A DNA stretch of 64,000 nt from Streptomyces griseiscabiei. Lineage in GTDB: Bacteria; Actinomycetota; Actinomycetes; Streptomycetales; Streptomycetaceae. The stretch covers positions 3,265,001-3,329,000 of the forward strand of contig NZ_JAGJBZ010000001.1 of assembly GCF_020010925.1 (NCBI RefSeq), in the 5' to 3' direction. The notes under the pieces were generated by a model, which did not search any database, was not told the origin of the DNA, and worked only from the letters and a program-made list of their open reading frames with translations. Of the stretch, positions 40,754 to 48,869 are shown one piece after another. The number at the start of each line of letters is the position of its first letter. Position 1 is the stretch's first letter. A program made the translations under genes and the position numbers.

Positions 40754-41465
40754 GCGGGGTCCCGGCTCCCCGGCCGGGTCCCTCGGCGAGGGTGCCGAGG
40801 ACACCCCGGACCAGCAGGTACTGGGCCGCCAGATAGGTGAGCATGATCCACAGATCGGGGCGCGGCGGCTGCGGCCACCCGGCCACGCCGGTCGCGATGA
40901 GCAGGTCCGACACCATGAAGAGCGCGCCGCCGAGGCCCGCGACGAGTCCCAGCCGGGTGGCGGACCACGCCATCGCGGTCAGCAGGGCGCTGTATCCGGC
41001 GACGGGGAGCCGCAGCTCCGCCGGCAGACCGGGCCAGAGACTCGTGACGGCGGCGACCAGGGCGAGGGCGTAGACGAGGGCGCGGGCGACGCCGGGCGCG
41101 AGTCGCTCGGGCTTCCCGGCTCCCCCGGGCCTCGCGGATCTCCCGGCTCTCGCGAAGAGCACGAGGTAGCAGACGTGCCCCACCGCGAAGGAGCCCATCC
41201 CGGCGAGGAAGGCGGGCTCCGCGCCGGAGAGGAGCAGTACGTCGCCGCCCCAGCCGAACAGCAGTGCGGCGAGCAGTGGTCGAGGGGCGCCGCGTGTGTA
41301 GGCGTGGGCCGCGAGCAGGGGCATCAGCAAGGGCTTGGCGACGGTGTGCCCGGTGTCGGACCCCACGGCGAGGGAGCCGAGGTCGACGGCGGCGGCGACC
41401 CCGAAGGCGACGAGGAACGCGGAGCGGAGTGCGGGGCGGAGGGCGGGGCCCCGGTCCGGCTTCAC
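40722..41465 (-). CDS. Lysoplasmalogenase (YhhN family)
   Basis: A 247-residue membrane protein with about eight helices of the YhhN/TMEM86 family, which hydrolyses the vinyl ether of lysoplasmalogens. The HTVAKPLLMPLLAAHAYTRG, FGWGGDVLLL (conserved Asp) and FAVGHVCYLVLF blocks match the family. The GTG at 41465 overlaps the stop of the sterol desaturase gene (GTGA), so the two lipid-linked genes are co-translated. The 3' end overlaps the convergent CopD gene. Confidence 0.85.
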   Translation of the reverse strand: MKPDRGPALRPALRSAFLVAFGVAAAVDLGSLAVGSDTGHTVAKPLLMPLLAAHAYTRGAPRPLLAALLFGWGGDVLLLSGAEPAFLAGMGSFAVGHVCYLVLFARAGRSARPGGAGKPERLAPGVARALVYALALVAAVTSLWPGLPAELRLPVAGYSALLTAMAWSATRLGLVAGLGGALFMVSDLLIATGVAGWPQPPRPDLWIMLTYLAAQYLLVRGVLGTLAEGPGRGAGTPLTSGSVPAAP

Positions 41466-42367
41466 GCGACGGTTCCCGTGGTGGCGGCCGGAGCGGTGGG
41501 ATCGGCCGTCTCCACGGCCTCCCCGGTCGCCGCCGGCCGCGCGGGCTGCCAGCCGGGGCCGCCGAGGACCCGTCCCGCGCGCTCGCCCCAACTGCTCGCC
41601 CTCTTCAGGTCCTTGGCGATGGCCGCGTACTCGTGGGTGGCGACCCGCAGCGGGTTGTATGTGTCGATGTTCTTCGTCAGGCCGTACACCGGCCGTTCGG
41701 TCTCCTCGACGAACGAGCCGAAGAGCCGGTCCCAGACGATGAGGATGCCGCCGAAGTTGCGGTCCAGGTAACCGCCCTGGGAGGCGTGGTGGACCCGGTG
41801 GTGCGAGGGCGTGTTGAAGACGAACTCGAAGGCGCGGGGCAGCTTCCCGATGCGCTCGGTGTGGATCCAGAACTGGTAGACGAGGTTGGCCGAGGAGCAG
41901 AAGGCGAGCGCGGCCGGGTGCACTCCGAGGGCGATGAGCGGGAGGTAGAAGGGCCACACGGTCCAGGTCGTCCAGGGCTGCCGCAGGGCGGTGGTGAGGT
42001 TGAACTTCCGGCTGGAGTGGTGCACGACGTGGCAGGCCCAGAGGATCCGGATCACGTGGTGGCCGCGGTGCGACCAGTAGTAGAAGAAGTCCTGCGCGAG
42101 CAGCATCAGCGGGACCGTCCACCACAGGACGGGGACGCGCAGCGGGGTCAGTTCGTGGACCGCCGTGTAGATCGCGACGATCGGGATCTTCCAGAGGAAG
42201 TCGAAGGCGAGACTCCCGAGGCCCATGCCGACGCTCGTCGCGGCGTCCTTCGTCTCGTACCCCGCGGCATCGTCGTCCGGATGGATCCGGACGCTGATCA
42301 CCTCGATCACGGTGAGCAGCACGAAGGCGGGTATCGACCACAGCACGACATCGGGCAGGTTCGGCAT
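41462..42367 (-). CDS. Sterol desaturase/fatty acid hydroxylase family protein
   Basis: A 301-residue membrane di-iron oxygenase. Histidine clusters are visible: SHRGHH (about 90), CHVVHHSS (about 103), and HRVHHASQGG (about 177), the HxxxH/HxxHH set that binds two irons. Four or five helices surround them. Homologues include alkylglycerol and C5-sterol oxidising enzymes, and pairing with lysoplasmalogenase hints at ether or plasmalogen-type lipid handling. That is inference. The ATG at 42367 fits the family length. Confidence 0.87.
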   Translation of the reverse strand: MPNLPDVVLWSIPAFVLLTVIEVISVRIHPDDDAAGYETKDAATSVGMGLGSLAFDFLWKIPIVAIYTAVHELTPLRVPVLWWTVPLMLLAQDFFYYWSHRGHHVIRILWACHVVHHSSRKFNLTTALRQPWTTWTVWPFYLPLIALGVHPAALAFCSSANLVYQFWIHTERIGKLPRAFEFVFNTPSHHRVHHASQGGYLDRNFGGILIVWDRLFGSFVEETERPVYGLTKNIDTYNPLRVATHEYAAIAKDLKRASSWGERAGRVLGGPGWQPARPAATGEAVETADPTAPAATTGTVA

Positions 42368-42557
42368 GGGGGCACGGTAGATCCGCTGGTGGGCGAGGGC
42401 TAGACGTTGTTACTGACAAGTATTTCCGGCGGTACGCGCTTGCTTCTTGGCGCTGTCCGCCAAAGCGGGGAGCCGGGAGTGAACTGTCGCCCCGTCACTT
42501 GCCCGGCGCCACCGCCGGGTAACGAGCTGTCAGTCCCGGCCCGTATCCTCATGGACC

Positions 42558-43571
42558 ATGCTCGAAGACCACACGACCGCAGCGTCGCAAGCGCCTTGGC
42601 CGGCCGCGTACCCCGAGGGGTACGCGGTCGTGGACGTGGAGACGACCGGGCTGGCCCGGGACGACCGGATAATCTCCGCGGCCGTGTACAGACTGGACGC
42701 GCGGGGCGAGGTCGAGGACCACTGGTACACGCTGGTGAACCCGGAGCGGGACCCGGGACCGGTGTGGATCCACGGGCTGACGAGCGATGTGCTCGAAGGG
42801 GCACCGCTCTTCAAGGAGATCGCCGAGGAGTTCTCGTCCCGGCTCGCGGACCGTGTCCTCGTCGCGCACAACGCGGTGTTCGACTGGTCGATGATCGCCC
42901 GGGAGTACGCGCGCGCGGAGACCGAGGCGCCGGTGCGGCAGCGGCTGTGCACGATCGCGCTGTCGAAGGAGCTGGGTCTGCCGCTGCCCAACCACAAACT
43001 GGAGTCGCTGGCGGCGCACTTCGGCGTCGTCCAGCAGCGGGCGCACCACGCGCTGGACGACGCCCGGGTGCTGGCGGAGGCCTTCCGGCCGAGTCTGCGG
43101 GTCGCCGCCGCGAGCGGCGTACGGCTGCCGCTGCACGAGTGCCGGCCGCTGACCGAGTGGCGGGACGGCGCCGCCACCGCGCCGCGGATCGGGCAGCAGG
43201 CGGGGCACGGCGGTGGTTACGGCGGCGGCTACAGCGGCTACCGGCCCACCAGTTGGCGGCCCTCGCGGAAGCGGCCCGCCTGTCCCTACCCCAACCCGGG
43301 GCGGTACGAGGACGGCAAGCCGCTCAAGCAGGGGATGCGGGTCGCCTTCTCCGGGGACACCTCCATCGAGCGCGACCTGCTGGAGGACCGCGCGATCGAG
43401 GCCGGGCTGCACGTCGCGACGAGTCTGTCCCGGGTGACCAGTCTGCTGGTGACCAACGACCCGGATTCGCACACGTCGAAGGTGGTCAGGGCCCGGCAGT
43501 ACGGGACGCCGGTCGTGGACGAGGCGGGGTTCGGGCAGCTGCTCCGGGATGTGGAGCCCGCGGACGAGTGA
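42558..43571 (+). CDS. DEDDh 3'-5' exonuclease with C-terminal BRCT domain (DnaQ-like)
   Basis: A 337-residue epsilon-like exonuclease. DEDDh motifs: ExoI YAVVDVETTGLARDD (Asp, Glu), ExoII VLVAHNAVFDWSMI, ExoIII HHALDDARVLAEAF (His, Asp). A Gly/Tyr/Ser-rich linker (GHGGGYGGGYSGYRP) joins it to a BRCT domain (about 250-330, GMRVAFSGDTSIERDLLEDRA). BRCT fusion suggests recruitment to repair complexes instead of stable replisome proofreading. The ATG at 42558 is used; another ATG at 42551 is out of frame. The zinc-ribbon gene follows after 80 bp. Confidence 0.92.
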   Translation: MLEDHTTAASQAPWPAAYPEGYAVVDVETTGLARDDRIISAAVYRLDARGEVEDHWYTLVNPERDPGPVWIHGLTSDVLEGAPLFKEIAEEFSSRLADRVLVAHNAVFDWSMIAREYARAETEAPVRQRLCTIALSKELGLPLPNHKLESLAAHFGVVQQRAHHALDDARVLAEAFRPSLRVAAASGVRLPLHECRPLTEWRDGAATAPRIGQQAGHGGGYGGGYSGYRPTSWRPSRKRPACPYPNPGRYEDGKPLKQGMRVAFSGDTSIERDLLEDRAIEAGLHVATSLSRVTSLLVTNDPDSHTSKVVRARQYGTPVVDEAGFGQLLRDVEPADE

Positions 43572-43651
43572 CCCGTACGGACGGGTGATTGCCGGGCGAC
43601 TCGCCCGGCGTCCGCTCGCCCGCGCGGTGGCGACGGCTCACCCTGTGGCGC

Positions 43652-43885
43652 ATGGCGAGATGCGAAGTTTGCGGCAATGACTACGGAATGACCTTCGAGG
43701 TCCACGCACAGGGCGCGATCCACGTCTTCGACTGCTTCTCCTGCGCGATCCACCGGATGGCCCCCATCTGCGAGCACTGCCGGGTGCAGATCATCGGCCA
43801 GGGCGTCGAGGTCGAGGGCCACTGGTACTGCGGGGCCCACTGCGCGCGGGCCGAGGGGAGGGCGGGGATCGTCGACAAGGTCTGA
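43652..43885 (+). CDS. Small zinc-ribbon (prokaryotic metallothionein/LIM-like) protein
   Basis: A 77-residue protein rich in zinc ligands: ARCEVCGNDY, HVFDCFSCAIHRM, CEHCRVQIIGQGVEVEGHWYCGAHC. Four CxxC-like knuckles, spaced like a LIM domain, likely bind two zincs. Family members are annotated as prokaryotic metallothioneins or hypothetical; function unknown. The ATG at 43652 starts just before the first knuckle. Confidence 0.85.
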   Translation: MARCEVCGNDYGMTFEVHAQGAIHVFDCFSCAIHRMAPICEHCRVQIIGQGVEVEGHWYCGAHCARAEGRAGIVDKV

Positions 43886-43993
43886 GGCTCCCGGAGCCGT
43901 GCGGGCCCCGCGGTCCCAGGGCCTCGTGGTCCGAGGGCCTGCGAGTACGCACCCGCCCGAACACGCCCCACGGCCGAGTTGTACGGTCGTGGG

Positions 43994-44800
43994 GTGTACC
44001 GCTTCCTGTTGTCCCGGCAGTGGGTGATCCTCACGCTGCTCGCTCTTCTCCTGGTCCCGACCATGGTCAGGCTGGGTGTTTGGCAGATGCATCGCTATGA
44101 GGAGCGCAGCGCGCGGAACCAGCTCGTCGCCGACGCGATGGCCGCGAAGCCGGTGCCCGTGGAGCGGCTGACCTCCCCCGGGCACACCGTCACCAGCGCC
44201 GAGCGCTATCGCACGGTGACCGCGAAGGGCCGGTTCGACACCGATGACGAGGTCGTCGTCCGCCGCCGGGTCAACGCCGACGACGAGGTCGGTTTCCATG
44301 TCCTGACCCCGTTCGTCCTCGACGACGGCAAGGTGCTGCTCGTCAACCGGGGCTGGATCCCCGCGGACGGGCCGAGCCAGACCGCGTTCCCCGAGATCCC
44401 CGCCCCGGCCGGCGGCGAGGTCACCGTCACCGGGCGGCTGATGCCCGACGAGACGACCGCGGCCAGCGGTATCAAGGACCTCCAGGGACTGCCCGACCGG
44501 CAGATCATGCTGATCAACAGCGAGCGGGAGGCGGACCGTCTCGGCGTCCAGGTGCTCGGCGGCTATCTCGCGCAGACGGCACCCGAGCCCAAGGGCGACA
44601 CCCCGGAACAGCTCGACAGCCCCGGCAACGAGAACGCCGCGCTGAACTACGCCTACGCCCTGCAGTGGTGGCTCTTCGCCCTCGGTGTCCCCGTCGGTTA
44701 CGTCATCCTCGTCCGCCGTGAGCGCCGCGACCGCGCGGAGGCGGAAGCCGCCGCCGCGGCGGCCGAGGACGAGAAGGAGACGGCGACCGCTTCGGCGTAG
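43994..44800 (+). CDS. SURF1-family cytochrome oxidase assembly protein
   Basis: A 268-residue SURF1 homologue that aids heme a insertion into cytochrome c oxidase. A transmembrane helix at each end (about 8-27 and 222-242) frames a periplasm-side domain. Motifs: RLGVWQMHRYEERSARN, VNRGWIPADGPSQ, LNYAYALQWWLFALGVPVGYVIL. The tail is Ala/Glu-rich. The GTG at 43994 places the first helix at the N-terminus. It converges on the next gene with a 6-bp gap. Confidence 0.92.
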   Translation: MYRFLLSRQWVILTLLALLLVPTMVRLGVWQMHRYEERSARNQLVADAMAAKPVPVERLTSPGHTVTSAERYRTVTAKGRFDTDDEVVVRRRVNADDEVGFHVLTPFVLDDGKVLLVNRGWIPADGPSQTAFPEIPAPAGGEVTVTGRLMPDETTAASGIKDLQGLPDRQIMLINSEREADRLGVQVLGGYLAQTAPEPKGDTPEQLDSPGNENAALNYAYALQWWLFALGVPVGYVILVRRERRDRAEAEAAAAAAEDEKETATASA

Positions 44801-44806
44801 CCGGCC

Positions 44807-45766
44807 TCAGGTACGGGACCGGCCGTCGGCCGCGCGCTCCCGCCAGTACACGAACGTGCGTTCAGGCTCGGGGAGCAGGTCCCACGGGTGGCGTGTCATG
44901 TGGCGGCCGAGGCGTCTCAGGACGGGAGCGGCCTCGGTCGGGCGGTGGGCGCGGGTCAGGGCGAACGCGAGGATGTTGAGGTCGGTGACGGCCTCGGCGT
45001 GCGGTGCGCCGCCGGCGTCGAACCAGCTCCTGAGGGCCAGGTCGATCTCGTGGACGGCGCGGGGCTCGTTCCAGTTGCCGCCGCCCGAGCCGAGGGCGTC
45101 GAGGGGTGTCGCCTCCTGGCGGTGGGCCATCAGTTCGACGCGGGCCGCCACGGGGAGCAGGGCGAGCGGGGAACCGTGCGGTGCGCGGGCGGCCGCCTGC
45201 CAGGCGAAGTCCATCATGTCGGGGACCGTGCCATGGCCGCGCGGGGACAGATAGCGCAGGAGCCGGTGGTACGACGTCCGCAGCCAGGGGGCGCGGTCGA
45301 CGGCCTCGGTCCAGACGGGGACCGCGTCCTTGACCGGTACGGCGCAGCCGTCCATCAGGGACAGCAGGGCCAGCCAGGGGGTGGGGTCCTCCGGGCAGGC
45401 CTCAGCGGCGCGGAGGCAGAGCCGTTCGGCGTGGCGGACGGCGGTGTGGCCGGTGCCGGGGGTGCGGTGGGACTCGACGAAGGCGCGCAGGGTGAGGGCG
45501 TCGCCGTCGTCCGGGCGGTCGGTGGTCCAGCGTTGCGGGACGGCCGTGGGGAGGTGCCGGGCGAGTACGGCGACGCGGTGGGCTCGGCGGTCCCAGTCGC
45601 GGCCGGTGGCGCGCAGGAGGGTGGCGACCGGTTCCCATGAGGGGCGGGTGCGGCCCGCGCCGAGGCCGTGGAGCTGTGGGGCGGGGCGGAGTTCGGCGAG
45701 GGTTCGGTGCAGTGCGTCGTCGTCGAGTTCGGGGCGGATCAGGAGGGCGGGGCGGCGTCTCAGCAT
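44807..45766 (-). CDS. Conserved helical (TPR-like) protein of unknown function
   Basis: A 319-residue soluble protein composed of helical repeats, e.g. RHAERLCLRAAEACPEDPTPWLALLSL and a C-terminal ALTRAHRPTEAAPVLRRLGRHM. Arg/Pro/His-rich. No catalytic motif recognised. It lies 40 bp downstream of the large inverted repeat that separates it from cstA-ybdD. Confidence 0.68.
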   Translation of the reverse strand: MLRRRPALLIRPELDDDALHRTLAELRPAPQLHGLGAGRTRPSWEPVATLLRATGRDWDRRAHRVAVLARHLPTAVPQRWTTDRPDDGDALTLRAFVESHRTPGTGHTAVRHAERLCLRAAEACPEDPTPWLALLSLMDGCAVPVKDAVPVWTEAVDRAPWLRTSYHRLLRYLSPRGHGTVPDMMDFAWQAAARAPHGSPLALLPVAARVELMAHRQEATPLDALGSGGGNWNEPRAVHEIDLALRSWFDAGGAPHAEAVTDLNILAFALTRAHRPTEAAPVLRRLGRHMTRHPWDLLPEPERTFVYWRERAADGRSRT

Positions 45767-45807
45767 CTCAGCATCTCTGGATCCGGGGGTCGGAGTGGGG
45801 TGGGTTC

Positions 45808-45976
45808 GGGTGCGTTGTCGGGTGCGGGCGAGTGGGGGCTGCTCGCGCAGTTCCCCGCGCCCCTAAGAGCTTCAGGCCTCTGCGGGCCTGAAAAGCACGG
45901 GGCGCGTCCCCTGCTTTTCAGGGGCGTGGGGAACTGCGCGAGAAGCCCCACCGGGCCCGCACCCGACAACGCACCC
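45808..45976. repeat. Large imperfect inverted repeat with 57-nt arms (REP-like terminator element)
   Basis: The left arm 45808-45864 and right arm 45920-45976 are near-complementary, including perfect 22-nt outer ends (45808-45829 and 45955-45976). Both arms carry the dispersed GCGCAGTTCCCC(G/A)CGCCCCT motif. The central 55 nt holds two smaller hairpins (CAGGCCT...GGCCTG type and a GGGGCGCGTCCCC core). It lies between the ybdD stop and the next minus-strand gene and is likely the cstA-ybdD terminator. Confidence 0.85.
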
Positions 45977-46005
45977 CGGGCCGGCTCAGCAGGTGGCCGT
46001 GGCTC

Positions 46006-46215
46006 TCAGCAGCAGCGGCCCTCCGGGTGTTCCTCCCGGCGCAGGGTCCGGAGGATGTCGTACTCCCGCCGGGTCGGGACCGGTGCCGCCGGGTGGTGGC
46101 GGCGGTGGCGGTCGCAGTAGCGGTCGTACTCCGCTTCTCCGGTCAGCTCCCGCAGATACCAGCGGACGGTCCGCAGCCAGCGCCGGGGGGCCCGGCCGTA
46201 GGCGGCGGTGGTCAT
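46006..46215 (-). CDS. YbdD/YjiX family protein (DUF466)
   Basis: A 69-residue protein coded with cstA-type transporters: WLRTVRWYLRELTGEAEYDRYCDRHRRHHP matches YbdD/YjiX, with the tail PTRREYDILRTLRREEHPEGRCC. In E. coli the homologue of the BtsT system modulates pyruvate transport. It starts inside the cstA stop (ATGA overlap), so it is translationally coupled. Confidence 0.93.
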   Translation of the reverse strand: MTTAAYGRAPRRWLRTVRWYLRELTGEAEYDRYCDRHRRHHPAAPVPTRREYDILRTLRREEHPEGRCC

Positions 46216-48362
46216 CGGCCCGCCCCCACCAGCTCCTTCTCGGAGCCCTCCTCGTCGATGCGGGACTCGACGTACGGGGCCTCGGTCGACGGGAGGGGGA
46301 CCGGGGAGCGGACGGCGCGGACGCAGACGACGGCGCAGTTGATGAGGACGGTGAGGACCAGGAGCAGGAAGATCGCCATGATCACGCCGTCGACCGTGTT
46401 GTTGGTGACGATCGTGTGCATGTCGTCCATGTTCGTGGCGCCCGGCAGGAGTTCACCCTTGTCGATGGCCGCCGCGTACTTGTCGCGGAGGGCGAAGAAG
46501 CCGATGGCCGGGTTGTCGGAGAAGATCTTCTGCCAGCCGGCGGTGAAGGTGACGGCCACGTCCCAGGCGAGCGGGACACCGGTGACCCAGGCCCAGCGCA
46601 GCTTGCCGGACTTGATGAGCACGGTGGTGGTGACGGCCAGCGCGACCGCGGCGAGCAGCTGGTTGGCGATGCCGAAGAGCGGGAAGAGCTGCTTGATTCC
46701 GCCGAGGGGGTCGGTGACACCGGCGTAGAGGAAGTACCCCCAGGCGCCGACGACCAGGGCGCTGGTGATCCAGATGCCCGGCTTCCAGGTGACGCGGCCG
46801 ATCGGCTTCCAGACGTTGCCCAGCATGTCCTGGAGCATGAAGCGGCCGACGCGGGTGCCGGCGTCCACCGTGGTGAGGATGAACAGGGCCTCGAACATGA
46901 TCGCGAAGTGGTACCAGAAGGCCTTCATCCCGGCGCCGCCGAAGACCCCGGCGAAGATCTCCGACATGCCGACCGCCAGGGTCGGCGCACCGCCGGAGCG
47001 GCCGACGAGGGTCTCCTCCTCGACGGCCTTGGCCGCCGCCGTGAGCTGTTCGGGGGTGATGGTGAAGCCGAGGTTCTTGACCGCCTCGGCGGCCGTGTCG
47101 ACGGTCGGGCCGAGCAGCGCCGCCGGGGAGTTCATGGCGTAGAAGAGGCCGGGTTCGAGGACGCACGCGGCGATCAGGGCCATCACGGCGACGAAGGACT
47201 CCGTGAGCATGGAGCCGTAGCCGATCATGCGGACCTGGGACTCCTTCTGGATCAGCTTCGGCGTGGTGCCGGAGGAGACCAGGGCGTGGAAGCCGGAGAG
47301 GGCGCCGCAGGCGATGGTGATGAAGAGGAAGGGGAAGAGGGAGCCCGCGAAGACCGGTCCGGCGCCCGTGTGCGCGAACTCGGTGACCGGTTCGGCGCGC
47401 AGGTTCGGCGCGGCGACCACGACACCGACGGCCATCAGGGCGATGGTGCCGACCTTCATGAAGGTGGAGAGGTAGTCGCGCGGGGCGAGCAGCATCCACA
47501 CCGGGAGCACGGAGGCGACGAAGCCGTAGCCGACCAGGCAGAAGACCAGGGTCTCGGGGCTCCAGACGAAGTACTCGGCGAGCGAGGAGTCCTGGATCCA
47601 GCCGCCGCCGAGGATGGCCAGCAGCAGGAGGGCCACACCGATGAAGCTGGTCTCCACGACCCGGCCCGGACGCAGATAGCGCAGGTAGAAGCCCATGAAG
47701 AGGGCGATCGGGATGGTCATGGTGACCGAGAAGGTGCCCCAGGCGGACTCGGCGAGGGCGTTGACGACGACCATCGCGAGGACCGCGAGCAGGATGATCA
47801 TGATGGCGAAGACACCGATCAGCGCGGCGGCGCCGCCCACCTTGCCTATCTCGTCACGGGCCATCTGGCCGAGGCTCTTGCCGTCCCGGCGCATGGAGAG
47901 GAAGAGGACGATCATGTCCTGGACCGCGCCCGCGAAGATCACGCCCGCGATGATCCAGATGGTGCCGGGCAGATAGCCCATCTGGGCCGCCAGGACCGGG
48001 CCGACCAGCGGGCCCGCGCCGGCGATGGCCGCGAAGTGGTGGCCGAACAGCACCCGCTTGTCGGTGGGGTGGTAGTCGACCCCGTCTTCGAGGCGTTCGG
48101 CCGGAGTGGCGCGGGTGTCGTCGACCTGGAGGACCTTGCGGGCGATGAACCGGGAGTAGAAGCGGTAACCGATCGCGTACGACCCGAGGGCCGCCATGAG
48201 CAGCCAGACAGCCGAGATCTCCTCGCCCCGGGAGAGGGCGAGCACGGCCCAGCCGATCGCACTGACGAGGGCGACGGCTATCCAGAGCGCGATCGATTTT
48301 GGTGACATACGGGATTTCTCCGGCGCCTCGGGACCGGAATCGGGCATGGCTGACGTAGACAT
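46212..48362 (-). CDS. cstA: Carbon starvation protein CstA (peptide/pyruvate transporter family)
   Basis: A 716-residue integral membrane transporter with about 18 helices. Family blocks: HFAAIAGAGPLVGPVLAAQMGYLPG, GAVQDMIVLFLSMRRDGKSLGQ, LPVWMLLAPRDYLS and GTRVGRFMLQD. CstA/BtsT proteins import peptides or pyruvate during carbon limitation. The ATG at 48362 has AGGAGCCGCC; residues 1-24 are a soluble lead. It forms an operon with ybdD. Confidence 0.94.
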   Translation of the reverse strand: MSTSAMPDSGPEAPEKSRMSPKSIALWIAVALVSAIGWAVLALSRGEEISAVWLLMAALGSYAIGYRFYSRFIARKVLQVDDTRATPAERLEDGVDYHPTDKRVLFGHHFAAIAGAGPLVGPVLAAQMGYLPGTIWIIAGVIFAGAVQDMIVLFLSMRRDGKSLGQMARDEIGKVGGAAALIGVFAIMIILLAVLAMVVVNALAESAWGTFSVTMTIPIALFMGFYLRYLRPGRVVETSFIGVALLLLAILGGGWIQDSSLAEYFVWSPETLVFCLVGYGFVASVLPVWMLLAPRDYLSTFMKVGTIALMAVGVVVAAPNLRAEPVTEFAHTGAGPVFAGSLFPFLFITIACGALSGFHALVSSGTTPKLIQKESQVRMIGYGSMLTESFVAVMALIAACVLEPGLFYAMNSPAALLGPTVDTAAEAVKNLGFTITPEQLTAAAKAVEEETLVGRSGGAPTLAVGMSEIFAGVFGGAGMKAFWYHFAIMFEALFILTTVDAGTRVGRFMLQDMLGNVWKPIGRVTWKPGIWITSALVVGAWGYFLYAGVTDPLGGIKQLFPLFGIANQLLAAVALAVTTTVLIKSGKLRWAWVTGVPLAWDVAVTFTAGWQKIFSDNPAIGFFALRDKYAAAIDKGELLPGATNMDDMHTIVTNNTVDGVIMAIFLLLVLTVLINCAVVCVRAVRSPVPLPSTEAPYVESRIDEEGSEKELVGAGR

Positions 48363-48410
48363 GGCGGCTCCTGATTTCAACGGGTGTGCGGCAGAAGGGC
48401 GGGATGCGGC

Positions 48411-48677
48411 TCAGCGATGTCGGTCCGGGCGCGGCCCGTCCGGGCGGCGGTCCGGGCGACGTCGGTCCGTCAGCGCGTACGCGGCGAGCAGACAGAGGCC
48501 GCATCCCGGGACCCAGGCGAGCTGGTACCAGTAGAAGAACGGCGTGCCCGCGAGCCGTGGCTCCGCGGTGGCGTACCAGGGGACCCAGAGCAGTCCGGCG
48601 GCGGGGGCGAGGAGGAGGACGGCACTCGCGACGCGCCGTAGTCGCTGGTGAGCGCGGTGTCCCGTGGGGCGTGCCAT
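48411..48677 (-). CDS. DUF3311 small membrane protein
   Basis: An 88-residue protein with two helices (about 16-34 and 50-68) and the DUF3311 pattern LLWVPWYATAEPRLAGTPFFYWYQLAWVP. Family genes normally sit beside SSS symporters and likely encode an accessory subunit. Here it lies on the opposite strand, divergent from the symporter. The ATG at 48677 is preceded by GGAGAGGAGAACGGCC. Confidence 0.85.
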   Translation of the reverse strand: MARPTGHRAHQRLRRVASAVLLLAPAAGLLWVPWYATAEPRLAGTPFFYWYQLAWVPGCGLCLLAAYALTDRRRPDRRPDGPRPDRHR

Positions 48678-48869
48678 GGCCGTTCTCCTCTCCCGATCGC
48701 TGTGGGTCTGTGCAAGAGTTGCCCACCCGGCGAATCCGGTTGACAGCGAATTTCAGAAGATTCCCCGAAGATTTCCCGCCGAGCCGTGTCCTCCGAACCG
48801 GCCGGCCGCGCAACCAACACGCGAGGGCCCAGGTACAGCCGGGCCCAGGCCCACCAAGGACGGTGACCC
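48678..48869. promoter_or_regulatory. Divergent promoter region between DUF3311 and symporter genes
   Basis: A 192-bp region with an AT-richer core. TTGACA at 48740-48745 is a perfect -35-like hexamer on +, but I found no good -10 at 17-18 bp. AAGATTCCCCG/AAGATTTCCCG direct repeats lie at about 48757 and 48768. Confidence 0.3.

Noticed and set aside
45993..48305. 770-codon open frame on + antisense to cstA
   Set aside because: Shadow of cstA; low-complexity composition and no ribosome binding site or recognisable domain.
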